Below are positions 27,991 to 34,447 of a stretch of DNA of 64,000 bases, in pieces. The position numbers were made by a program, and so were the translations under genes. Source of the stretch: Alphaproteobacteria bacterium (lineage in GTDB: Bacteria > Pseudomonadota > Alphaproteobacteria > Rs-D84); NCBI GenBank assembly GCA_009784275.1, contig WRCA01000002.1, positions 68,783 through 132,782 on the forward strand. The letters run 5' to 3'. Every line of letters starts with the position of its first letter. Position 1 is the stretch's first letter. The notes below the pieces were generated by a model that saw only the letters and a list, made by a program, of their open reading frames with translations, made no database searches and had not been told where the DNA came from.

Positions 27991-28206
27991 ATGACAGAGA
28001 AAGATAAGAACTTGATGATTAAAATTGTCGTTGGGGTAGTATTATTTTTGGCAGCGTTTTTGGCATTGGATTTGCTGGGACAATTCTTGGCTTATTTCTT
28101 GGTAAAGGCGGCATTAGCAGCGATTATCACTTGGGCGGTAATCAGCATTGGTGAAAAAATCGGCTTGCCGGGATTTTCAGCTAAAAAAAGCGGAAAAAAG
28201 AAATAA
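27991..28206 (+). CDS. Small membrane protein between rplO and secY (71 aa)
   Basis: MTEKDKNLMIKIVVGVVLFL is followed by two hydrophobic segments and a basic C-terminus (KKSGKKK). An AAAGGAGAGG Shine-Dalgarno and a 5-nt gap to secY support real translation. No family recognised. Its place directly before secY invites the thought of a membrane-insertion-related role, but this is only positional. Confidence 0.65.
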   Translation: MTEKDKNLMIKIVVGVVLFLAAFLALDLLGQFLAYFLVKAALAAIITWAVISIGEKIGLPGFSAKKSGKKK

Positions 28207-28211
28207 AAAGA

Positions 28212-29528
28212 ATGAAATTCATAACTGACTTTTTTTCCAACCTTTCCGATCTGCAAAAGCGGATACTGTTCACATTGGGCGCGCTGATTATTTATCGTTG
28301 CGGATCATTCATCCCATTGCCGGGTGTTAATGCTTCGGCTGTCTTGCATTTGTTCCAAGGCGACAATGGCATGATGGGAATGTTCGATATGTTTGCGGGT
28401 GGTTCATTGTCCCGTATGTCGGTTTTGGCGCTTAACATTTTCCCGTACATCTCTGCGTCTATCGTTATCCAACTTTTGACGGCGACATCAAAGTCGCTGG
28501 GCGAATTGCGCAAGGAAGGCGAATCCGGCCGTATAAAGATTAATCAATATACCCGCTATCTGGCGGTCTTGCTGGCGACGGTTCAGGGTTGGGCGGTGGT
28601 TAAAGGACTGGAAGCCATGGCGCCGGTTAACGGCGTTGCTGCGGTTATCAATCCGGGCTGGGCATTTGAACTGTCTGCTGTGATTGCGTTGGTTGGCGGA
28701 ACGGTATTCGTGATGTGGCTGGCGGAACAGATTACAGCGCGCGGAATAGGGCAGGGCGCGTCTTTGCTGATTTTCGCGGGTATCGTGGCAGAAATTCCAC
28801 ATGGCATTGCAAAGATGTTTTCACTGGGTTCAGTTGGTCAGGTTTCTCCCGCGATGATTGCGCTGATTGTCGCGTTTGTAGTCGGCGTTATTGCACTGAT
28901 TGCTTTTGTAGAACAGGCACAGCGTCGCATACAAATTCTTTATCCGCGTCAAGTAATGGCAAATGGGGTGATGAATACAAATGCTTCATACCTGCCGATA
29001 AAGGTAAATATGTCAGGCGTTATGGGACCGGTGTTTGCATCTTCTATCATGATGCTGCCCGCATTCGTGCAACGTTTTGTTCAAAGCGATAATCCTATTG
29101 TACAAAGTGTTATGGGATTCTTTACATACGGCACTTGGTCTTATATGTTGTTTTTCGCATTTCTGATAGGGTTCTTTGCGTTTTTCCAAACAGCGGTCGT
29201 ATTTAATTCCGAAGAAACCAGCAATAACTTGAAGAATGCCGGCGGCTATATCCCGGGTGTAAGACCTGGCGAACAGACCATTAAATTCTTGGATTCAATA
29301 GTATCGCGCACTACATCGATTGGCGTTGTGTATCTGTTGGTTGTGTGCGTTCTGCCGATTGTATTGAACACTCGCTTGGGCATGCCGGTTGTGATTGGCG
29401 GAACCAGCGTTCTGATCGTCGCGGGCGTTGTGTTGGATACAGTGAATCAGGTGCAGTCTTATTTGGTGGCAAAGCAATACTCTTCTGTTATCAAAAAGGC
29501 GCAGAAAAAGGGCAGATTTAGGGTTTGA
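28212..29528 (+). CDS. secY: Protein translocase subunit SecY
   Basis: A 438-aa protein with ten transmembrane segments, the central channel of the Sec translocon. Signatures are RCGSFIPLPGVNASAV, FPYISASIVIQLLTATSKSL and GQGASLLIFAGIVAEIP, then AGGYIPGVRPGEQTIKFLDS near the C-terminal part. Ends KKAQKKGRFRV. In most relatives adk follows; here rpsM follows directly. Confidence 0.98.
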   Translation: MKFITDFFSNLSDLQKRILFTLGALIIYRCGSFIPLPGVNASAVLHLFQGDNGMMGMFDMFAGGSLSRMSVLALNIFPYISASIVIQLLTATSKSLGELRKEGESGRIKINQYTRYLAVLLATVQGWAVVKGLEAMAPVNGVAAVINPGWAFELSAVIALVGGTVFVMWLAEQITARGIGQGASLLIFAGIVAEIPHGIAKMFSLGSVGQVSPAMIALIVAFVVGVIALIAFVEQAQRRIQILYPRQVMANGVMNTNASYLPIKVNMSGVMGPVFASSIMMLPAFVQRFVQSDNPIVQSVMGFFTYGTWSYMLFFAFLIGFFAFFQTAVVFNSEETSNNLKNAGGYIPGVRPGEQTIKFLDSIVSRTTSIGVVYLLVVCVLPIVLNTRLGMPVVIGGTSVLIVAGVVLDTVNQVQSYLVAKQYSSVIKKAQKKGRFRV

Positions 29529-29552
29529 CATTCGCAGTGTTTGTTATAAAAT
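29525..29552 (+). promoter_or_regulatory. Internal promoter before rpsM
   Basis: TTGACA-N16-TAAAAT; the -35 overlaps the secY stop codon. It would allow rpsM-rpsK to be transcribed independently. Confidence 0.6.
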
Positions 29553-29582
29553 GATGCGAAAAAATAAAAAGGAAAAAGTAAT

Positions 29583-29960
29583 ATGGCACGTATAGCAGGT
29601 GTAAATATTCCGGACGCAAAGCGCATTGAAATCGCGCTTCAGTCCATTTACGGCATTGGCCCGGCAAAGGCCGCGCAGATTTGCAAAGCCTTGAAGTTAA
29701 AGGATGGCTTGCGCGCAAAAGAATTGACCGACGCCGATATCGTTAACATTTCGAATTATATCGAAGAAAATTTCAAGGTCGAAGGCGACGTTCGCCGCGA
29801 AACTGCAATGAACATCAAACGCTTGCAAGACTTGAAAGCATATCGCGGAATCCGTCATCGCAACCGCTTGCCGGTTCGCGGTCAGCGGACGCAAACAAAC
29901 GCAAGAACCCGCAAGGGCAAGCGCGTCGTAGTCGCAGGCAGCGCAACGAAGGGAAAATAA
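29583..29960 (+). CDS. rpsM: 30S ribosomal protein S13
   Basis: A 125-aa S13: [35 protein letters not shown], and the C-terminal [20 protein letters not shown] followed by RTRKGKR. It binds the 30S head with S19 and contacts the 50S. Confidence 0.98.
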   Translation: MARIAGVNIPDAKRIEIALQSIYGIGPAKAAQICKALKLKDGLRAKELTDADIVNISNYIEENFKVEGDVRRETAMNIKRLQDLKAYRGIRHRNRLPVRGQRTQTNARTRKGKRVVVAGSATKGK

Positions 29961-29961
29961 A

Positions 29962-30345
29962 ATGGCAGTTAAAAGCACAAAAAAGAAAGTCGTTAAAAAA
30001 GTTTCGCATGGCATCGCGCATGTTCTGGCGACTAATAATAATACCAGGATTACTATTACGGACCAAAGCGGTGCAGTATTGGCTTGGGCGACTGCGGGGG
30101 CGAATAATTTCAAGGGCGCGAAAAAGTCCACCCCGTATGCTGCGACGATTGTTGCGGATGCAGTTGGAAAGAAAGTCGCCGATATGGGCATGAAAACGGT
30201 CGATGTCTTGATGCGTGGAATTGGGCAGGGGCGCGAAAGTGCGGTTCGTGGATTGGGCAATGCTGGTTTGATTGTGCAGTCTATTACTGATACTACACGT
30301 ATTCCTCATAATGGATGCAGACCGAAAAAAGTCCGCAGAGTTTAA
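29962..30345 (+). CDS. rpsK: 30S ribosomal protein S11
   Basis: A 127-aa S11 with KVSHGIAHVLATNNNTRITI, TDQSGAVLAWATAGANNFKG, GIGQGRESAVRGLGNAGLIV and the hallmark C-terminus TTRIPHNGCRPKKVRRV. It is part of the 30S platform. Normally rpoA follows, but here a strong terminator and a 9.4-kb accessory island intervene. Confidence 0.98.
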   Translation: MAVKSTKKKVVKKVSHGIAHVLATNNNTRITITDQSGAVLAWATAGANNFKGAKKSTPYAATIVADAVGKKVADMGMKTVDVLMRGIGQGRESAVRGLGNAGLIVQSITDTTRIPHNGCRPKKVRRV

Positions 30346-30348
30346 AAA

Positions 30349-30374
30349 AATCGCCGCAAACGCGGCGATTTTTA
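30349..30374 (+). terminator. Terminator after rpsK
   Basis: AATCGCCGC-AAAC-GCGGCGATT then TTTATTTTATTTTTTT. It ends the ribosomal transcript before the island. Confidence 0.85.
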
Positions 30375-30400
30375 TTTTATTTTTTTAGCCAGTCAGCCAA

Positions 30401-30428
30401 TTGACAAACCAAAACTTTTCACTATAAT
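30401..30428 (+). promoter_or_regulatory. Consensus promoter of the metallopeptidase-like gene
   Basis: TTGACA-N16-TATAAT, both hexamers perfect. The -10 ends 6 nt before the ATG, so the predicted transcript starts at or next to the A of the start codon (leaderless). Confidence 0.8.
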
Positions 30429-30434
30429 TATTAT

Positions 30435-31022
30435 ATGAAAAGAGACCTGGCTTATCGCAAACGGCAGATTGACCGTGAAAAATCGGCACTTTCTTTCAGT
30501 GCTGTGCAAAATTATGCACTTCGTTTCCGCAACCATACACTGGAATTTTTCAAAAAATCCAAAAAACGCCTCGATGAGGCTTTGAGTTGGAAAAAGCTGG
30601 ATTTCGGCGCCCGTCTGGCCCACTTTAAAAAATTGGTAAAACACGCTTTGTCATTTGGTGGTAATGATTATTACGATGTAGAGGTAAAGCACGCCAAGAG
30701 TGATGGAAATACCCTGGGCTCTACGGATGGCAATTGCATCAATGTTTATGACAAGCTGCTGAAAAACGATAATTATGACAAAGTGGTAGAGGTCGCGAAA
30801 CATGAGCCTGCGCACGTGTTTCAAATTCGAAAAGGCGATACGACCTTGTCGCATTCCACGGTAATAAGAAGTATTGAAAATTATGTTCATGCGCAAGAAG
30901 ATTATGCTTACTACCGCGCGAATCCGATAGAACAAGAAGCGTGGAAAATCGGTCAGACCGCCAGCGAGAATTTCACAAAGACCTTGCGCGATATGCAGAA
31001 CGGCTATCAGCGCGCAGCGTAA
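30435..31022 (+). CDS. Putative zinc metallopeptidase-like protein (195 aa)
   Basis: A basic N-terminal half predicted to be helical is followed by HEPAH (residues 123-127), which fits the HExxH zincin zinc-binding signature in the context VAKHEPAHVFQIRKGD. A third ligand could be a His or Glu in VHAQEDYAY, about 25-30 residues on. No signal peptide. It is transcribed from a perfect consensus promoter with no Shine-Dalgarno leader. It ends 1 nt before the stop of the convergent reverse transcriptase. Protease activity is an inference from one motif. It belongs to the accessory island. Confidence 0.6.
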   Translation: MKRDLAYRKRQIDREKSALSFSAVQNYALRFRNHTLEFFKKSKKRLDEALSWKKLDFGARLAHFKKLVKHALSFGGNDYYDVEVKHAKSDGNTLGSTDGNCINVYDKLLKNDNYDKVVEVAKHEPAHVFQIRKGDTTLSHSTVIRSIENYVHAQEDYAYYRANPIEQEAWKIGQTASENFTKTLRDMQNGYQRAA

Positions 31023-32024
31023 TTATCCCTTTCTTTTGATCCCGACTTTCTTTTCTAGCGCGGCAAAGCGCAAACTTTTACGCAGGTTATAGCTGCATGC
31101 GAATTTCAGCCAACCCCAAGCAGCCGCCACCTGTCCGCGATTTTGATCCGTCGGTTGCGGCGATTCCCAAATCTTTACAATTCTCTTTTTTAAATTTTTC
31201 AGTGTGCGCTTGCGCAGCAGTATGAAATCCGGAAAATGCCGATATCCAACGAAATCGACACCTGTCGCGGTCGGGATGATTTCTGCCTTGGAAAATTCCA
31301 GTTGCAGTTGCGATGATAAAAATTCGCGAATTTTGTCGCGTATCGCGCGCAGCTGCGCCTTGTCATTTGAAAATAAACAAAAGTCATCGCTGTATCGCAG
31401 ATAGTCGCGAACACGCAGTTCCCGCTTTATAAATATATCCAATTCATGAAGATACAGATTGCCCATCCATTGACTGCAGAGGTTGCCGATGGGCAGGTTT
31501 TTTCCACCGTCGGCGGAATAAATAATATCGCGGAATATTTCCAGCAAGCGCGCATCAGGCGTGGTCTTTCGCACGATTTCAAACATGATGTCATGATCGA
31601 TCGAAGGATAGAATTTCCTGATATCGCATTTTAATACATACTTGTTGCGGCGCATGAAACACATGGCGCGCCGGCTGGCCGAATGCAGGCCTCGGCCGGT
31701 GATGCATGCATAAGAATCCTTGATAAACATCCGTTCCCATTGCGGAGCAAAAATATTCATCAATGCGTGATGCAGCAGCCGATCGGGCGCGAATGGCAGA
31801 ATATAAATAGTTCGGCGCTTTGGATCCGTGATTTCCATTGTGCGATAGGTCGAGGTGCGAAATTCGCCCGCCATAACGGTCTGACGCAGGTTTTCCAGGT
31901 TTGTTTCAGAGTTTTTAAGGAAGCACGCGATTTCAGGTTTATTGCGCCGTCCGCGCACTGCCTTTTTCAGTGCAAGGGCAAAATTTTCGGGGGATATAAA
32001 GTCAGAGAACAGGGCAGGGCTCAT
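31023..32024 (-). CDS. Diversity-generating retroelement reverse transcriptase (333 aa)
   Basis: Reverse-transcriptase domain with CDIRKFYPSID (first catalytic Asp, residue 134), LPIGNLCSQWMGNLYLHELD (residues 177-196), and the catalytic YSDDFCLF (211-218). The SQ at 184-185 replaces the QG typical of group II intron and retron RTs, a recognised hallmark of the DGR class. Length is typical and no maturase or endonuclease domain follows. It copies TR RNA into cDNA with errors at adenines, replacing the VR in the target gene. Its ATG overlaps the stop of the upstream 99-aa ORF by 4 nt, so the two are translationally coupled; the TR lies upstream on the same strand. Confidence 0.93.
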   Translation of the reverse strand: MSPALFSDFISPENFALALKKAVRGRRNKPEIACFLKNSETNLENLRQTVMAGEFRTSTYRTMEITDPKRRTIYILPFAPDRLLHHALMNIFAPQWERMFIKDSYACITGRGLHSASRRAMCFMRRNKYVLKCDIRKFYPSIDHDIMFEIVRKTTPDARLLEIFRDIIYSADGGKNLPIGNLCSQWMGNLYLHELDIFIKRELRVRDYLRYSDDFCLFSNDKAQLRAIRDKIREFLSSQLQLEFSKAEIIPTATGVDFVGYRHFPDFILLRKRTLKNLKKRIVKIWESPQPTDQNRGQVAAAWGWLKFACSYNLRKSLRFAALEKKVGIKRKG

Positions 32025-32320
32025 ACAAAAGTAAAATATTTATCCACTTTGATGATGTTGGTGCGGAATGGGATTTTATCGCCGTATTTATCGCATTGGT
32101 CCATCAGAACTCCGCTGCCGGTGAAAAGAATGCACATCTCACCATCCATCTCGAATTGCAGGTGCAGGCACATTTCGCCCTCATTTTTTTTAGAAGCGAT
32201 AATCTTGTGCCCGCGCACGGTAATCGGCTTGTTCAGAACTTCCTCTATGCGGCATTTTCTGCCATCCAGCGGGGGTTTAATATCAGCAAAGTCGGAAAAA
32301 GAATGGATTTCTTCGGGCAT
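32021..32320 (-). CDS. Possible DGR accessory protein (99 aa)
   Basis: A small soluble protein, MPEEIHSFSDFADIKPPLDG ... IIKVDKYFTFV, rich in beta-type residues (ITVRGHKIIASKK, MCLHLQFEMDGEMCILFTGS), suggesting a compact beta-rich, possibly nucleic-acid-binding fold. It does not look like the four-helix-bundle Avd protein of known DGRs. It lies between TR and the RT gene, and its stop overlaps the RT start (ATGA), so it is very likely expressed with the RT. Role in retrohoming is inferred from position only. Confidence 0.7.
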   Translation of the reverse strand: MPEEIHSFSDFADIKPPLDGRKCRIEEVLNKPITVRGHKIIASKKNEGEMCLHLQFEMDGEMCILFTGSGVLMDQCDKYGDKIPFRTNIIKVDKYFTFV

Positions 32321-32353
32321 GTAATGTCCTTTATTTATTTGCGATTAACTCCA

Positions 32354-32379
32354 TCCTGCCCCCGTTTTCGGGGGCGGGA
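32354..32379 (+). repeat. Dispersed 26-nt GC-rich hairpin, copy 2
   Basis: Identical to the copies at 3532 (opposite strand) and 49104. It lies between the 99-aa ORF start and the TR. Confidence 0.75.
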
Positions 32380-32529
32380 CAGGAGCGTTTTTATCCCGGT
32401 TATTGTATTTTCCCCGCAAAGCAGAGAAGGTTGCATATCCAGCCTTGTGTGTCGGCTACATAATGGCTTGTCATTCCGGCGAAGGCCGGAACCATGTCCC
32501 CCGGGTTGGCAAAACCGAATATCAAGTAT

Positions 32530-32642
32530 CGAAAGCCCGCGCAGCGTCCTCCGTGTTCTCGGAATTATGGCCCGCGTTGTTCGCAAGGTTGTTACCAGCG
32601 TTCTCTCGCGCGTCATCCTGGGAGTCCCAGGTATCGCCGAGC
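32530..32642 (-). repeat. DGR template repeat (TR), 113 bp
   Basis: On the minus strand this segment matches the VR at 33566-33678 over 113 bp without gaps. The nine mismatches are all at TR adenines (minus-strand sense). Homology stops abruptly at both ends. Read in the target frame, TR would encode Asn/Glu/Thr/His codons such as AAC and GAG at the variable positions, typical of DGR templates. It is non-coding and lies upstream of the 99-aa ORF and RT on the same strand, so it is probably part of their transcript. The + strand ORFs covering it in the track are spurious. Confidence 0.95.
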
Positions 32643-32793
32643 CAAAGAACAGGACCAAACGGCACGGTGCATACAGATATACCACCCGCAAATCCATTGG
32701 ATTCGCAAATATATTGTTAGTTCTTTCCCTGGAAAACTTCAACGAATTATATACTCGTATATAAGGTTTTTGTTTGTCAAATTGTGATTATTG

Positions 32794-32821
32794 TTGACGA
32801 AATTAATTTTTGCTCTATTTT
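32794..32821 (+). promoter_or_regulatory. Probable promoter of the DGR target gene
   Basis: TTGACG-N16-TATTTT, 28 nt before the chosen ATG. It rules out the upstream ORF-track start at 32784. Confidence 0.5.
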
Positions 32822-32849
32822 TACAGTAACAGCAAAAATGGAGACAAGC

Positions 32850-33716
32850 ATGTCTGAAAAAGAGTTTATCATACCGGCAATTCAAGAGCTAACAAAAAAA
32901 GAAAATAAAGACGTAAGTCAGCATTGGAAGGACATATATGGAAACATCGGCGCCGAGGCGATAAAGAAGGGCATAACGGATTTTTCGCCAAAAAACCGCC
33001 AAAAATATCGCGACATTCGGCATACAAAAATTAATGAAGAAAAAATCGAGCTGATTGGCGATGGAACATTTTCCACCCCCGATCGTTCGATGGAAGAAAT
33101 TGTATCGAAAAAAGTAGAATTTTTGGATGGCCAAATAGCTGAATTGACCGAACAAAGAAACAGCCTGGCGCAAAAATACAATATCAAAAAAATCCCTGTT
33201 TTCTCTGGCTTGGAAAATCACATTATGGATGAATTCGTAGAAAACGCGCTGGCCAAAGGTTGGGCTTGGCTGTACCAGGATGGCGTCAAAGCCCGCGGCC
33301 AAACGAAGATCTATTTTGATGCGGGCTATTGGGCAGCATTCTGCGACAGAATGAGCATTGTCGTTAATTGCAACCCGGATGAAATCCAAGCCATCGCGGT
33401 TACCAACCATAGCGTGGATTATGCAATTGATACGAAAGAAAACCTGAATAGATACATGAGAGAGGTAAAACTTAAAGAGTTCAAGTTCGAGGAGAAGGAC
33501 GGCAAAGACAGCAAACACGGATATGGCTTTGTGAAGATAAGGGGGCATTGGTATGGAATAGTAAAGCTCGGCGATACCTGGGACTCCCAGGATGACGCGC
33601 GAGAGAACGCTGGTTACAACCTTGCGAACTACGCGGGCCGTTATTCCGGGTCCGCGGGGGACGCTGCGCGGGCTTTCGGCCTTGTGTATCAATCGCTGAC
33701 CCAAAACAGAAAATAA
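32850..33716 (+). CDS. DGR target protein with C-terminal variable region (288 aa)
   Basis: The start is the ATG after GGAGACAAGC (MSEKEFIIPAIQEL); no signal peptide, so probably cytoplasmic or delivered by an unusual route. Residues about 1-140 are helical and charged, including a likely coiled coil (EEIVSKKVEFLDGQIAELTE). Residues 140-235 form a Trp/Tyr-rich domain (GWAWLYQDGVKARGQTKIYF). The last ~50 residues (GDTWDSQDDARENAGYNLAN, then YAGRYSGSAGDAARAF) are encoded by the VR. Eight codons there differ from TR, giving Tyr, Tyr, Arg, Tyr, Gly, Ser, Ala and Gly. A C-type-lectin-like or other display fold is expected for DGR targets but is not obvious here. Ligand unknown. Confidence 0.88.
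   Translation: MSEKEFIIPAIQELTKKENKDVSQHWKDIYGNIGAEAIKKGITDFSPKNRQKYRDIRHTKINEEKIELIGDGTFSTPDRSMEEIVSKKVEFLDGQIAELTEQRNSLAQKYNIKKIPVFSGLENHIMDEFVENALAKGWAWLYQDGVKARGQTKIYFDAGYWAAFCDRMSIVVNCNPDEIQAIAVTNHSVDYAIDTKENLNRYMREVKLKEFKFEEKDGKDSKHGYGFVKIRGHWYGIVKLGDTWDSQDDARENAGYNLANYAGRYSGSAGDAARAFGLVYQSLTQNRK
33566..33678 (+). repeat. DGR variable repeat (VR), 113 bp
   Basis: Encodes residues about 239-277 of the target protein, ending 38 nt before its stop codon region. Compared with TR, 9 of 27 adenines are changed (to T, G or C) and none of the 86 other bases. The variable positions cluster between 33614 and 33656. The invariant 3' part GACGCTGCGCGGGCTTTCG is the candidate initiation-of-mutagenic-homology (IMH) segment. 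Confidence 0.95.
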
Positions 33717-33735
33717 TACGGAAAACGGAAAACTT

Positions 33736-33899
33736 GCCCCCCTTGTTAAAGGGGGGCGATTTTTATTAACGAGCCGCAGGCGAGTTTAGAAAAATCGGGG
33801 GGATTATTGTGTAATGTCTGGAATTAAAAAAGTAATCCCCCCAGAGTTGCTAGGCAACAAGTTGCCAAGCCAACTCTTCCCCTCTTTAACAAGAGGGGC
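33736..33899 (-). repeat. Island repeat E1 (164 bp), inverted partner of E2
   Basis: It is bounded by hairpins CCCCCC-TTGTTAAA-GGGGGG (33737-33756) and CCCCTC-TTTAACAA-GAGGGG (33879-33898). Its reverse complement aligns end to end with E2 (34276-34427): both 21-nt ends are identical and the internal AACTCTGGGG and ACATTACACA blocks are shared. The left hairpin followed by GATTTTT may also terminate the DGR target transcript. The inner end overlaps the 3' end of the DUF559 gene. Confidence 0.85.
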
Positions 33900-34239
33900 T
33901 ATTCAATCCAAGTTCTTCGCAAATTTTCCAAAGGACCCCGTCAATATTTTTCAGAACCTCATCATTACCAAATCTTAAAATTCTATATCCTTGTGCTATC
34001 AGATATTTTGTTCTTTCTTCATCAGCATCGATGCCAGCTTCTGTATAATGCTGACTGCCATCACATTCAATTATAAATCTGCGTCGTCGCCAGATCAGAT
34101 CCGCAATGTATTTGTCGTCTATTACGAACTGTCTTTGAAATTTGCCAATTTTTGCATCATGAAGTGCGTAATAAAGTTTATTTTCAGCCTTCGTAGGATT
34201 TTTTCTATTCCAACGTGCAAGTTCGGTAAGTACAGACAT
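33886..34239 (-). CDS. DUF559 / Vsr-like endonuclease-domain protein (117 aa)
   Basis: A small PD-(D/E)XK-type domain as in DUF559 and very-short-patch-repair relatives: NPTKAENKLYYALHDAKIGK near the start, QFVIDDKYIADLIWRRRRFI (the Asp of the nuclease core), IIECDGSQHYTEAGIDADEE (E-x-D/Q region), and GYRILRFGNDEVLKNIDGVL. Probable single-domain nuclease; the biological target is unknown. It has its own TTGACT-N16-TATAAT promoter with the ATG only 6 nt after the -10 (leaderless). The last residues (SPSC) and stop are encoded by the terminal hairpin of repeat E1, so gene and repeats form one compact unit. Confidence 0.8.
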   Translation of the reverse strand: MSVLTELARWNRKNPTKAENKLYYALHDAKIGKFQRQFVIDDKYIADLIWRRRRFIIECDGSQHYTEAGIDADEERTKYLIAQGYRILRFGNDEVLKNIDGVLWKICEELGLNSPSC

Positions 34240-34245
34240 GTCATG

Positions 34246-34273
34246 ATTATACTTATTGTCAAAAGGGAGTCAA
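34246..34273 (-). promoter_or_regulatory. Promoter of the DUF559 gene
   Basis: On the minus strand TTGACT-N16-TATAAT, squeezed between repeat E2 and the ATG. Predicted leaderless start. Confidence 0.75.
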
Positions 34274-34275
34274 GT

Positions 34276-34427
34276 GCCCCTCTTGTTAAAGAGGGGCAGA
34301 ATTGGTTTACGAGCAAAGCGAGTTAGCAACTCTGGGGAGATGATTGTTTTGAACATTACACAGCATCCCCCCTAATTTTCGGCAAGCAAGCTTGCTCGAA
34401 AATTATCCCCCCTTTAACAAGGGGGGC
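34276..34427 (+). repeat. Island repeat E2 (152 bp), inverted partner of E1
   Basis: Begins GCCCCTC-TTGTTAAA-GAGGGGC and ends CCCCCC-TTTAACAA-GGGGGGC. The interior GGTTTACGAGCAAAGCGAGT with GTTAGCAACTCT is also found near 3427-3453. No coding capacity. MITE-like by size and terminal structure. Confidence 0.85.
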
Positions 34428-34447
34428 ACAAAATGGAGTTTTAAATT

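Noticed and set aside
31023-32024. Group II intron or retron origin for the RT
   Set aside because: There is no intron RNA structure, maturase or endonuclease domain, and the SQ motif plus TR/VR pair fit a DGR. No msr/msd-like inverted repeats are seen upstream.
32096-32764. 222-aa + strand ORF across the template repeat
   Set aside because: It is antisense to TR and the 99-aa ORF, has no promoter or SD, and its similarity to the 32889-33704 minus ORF comes only from TR/VR identity.
32889-33704. 271-aa minus ORF antisense to the DGR target gene
   Set aside because: The plus-strand gene has a promoter, SD, a VR in the correct frame and meaningful TR-derived codon changes; the minus ORF is a shadow.
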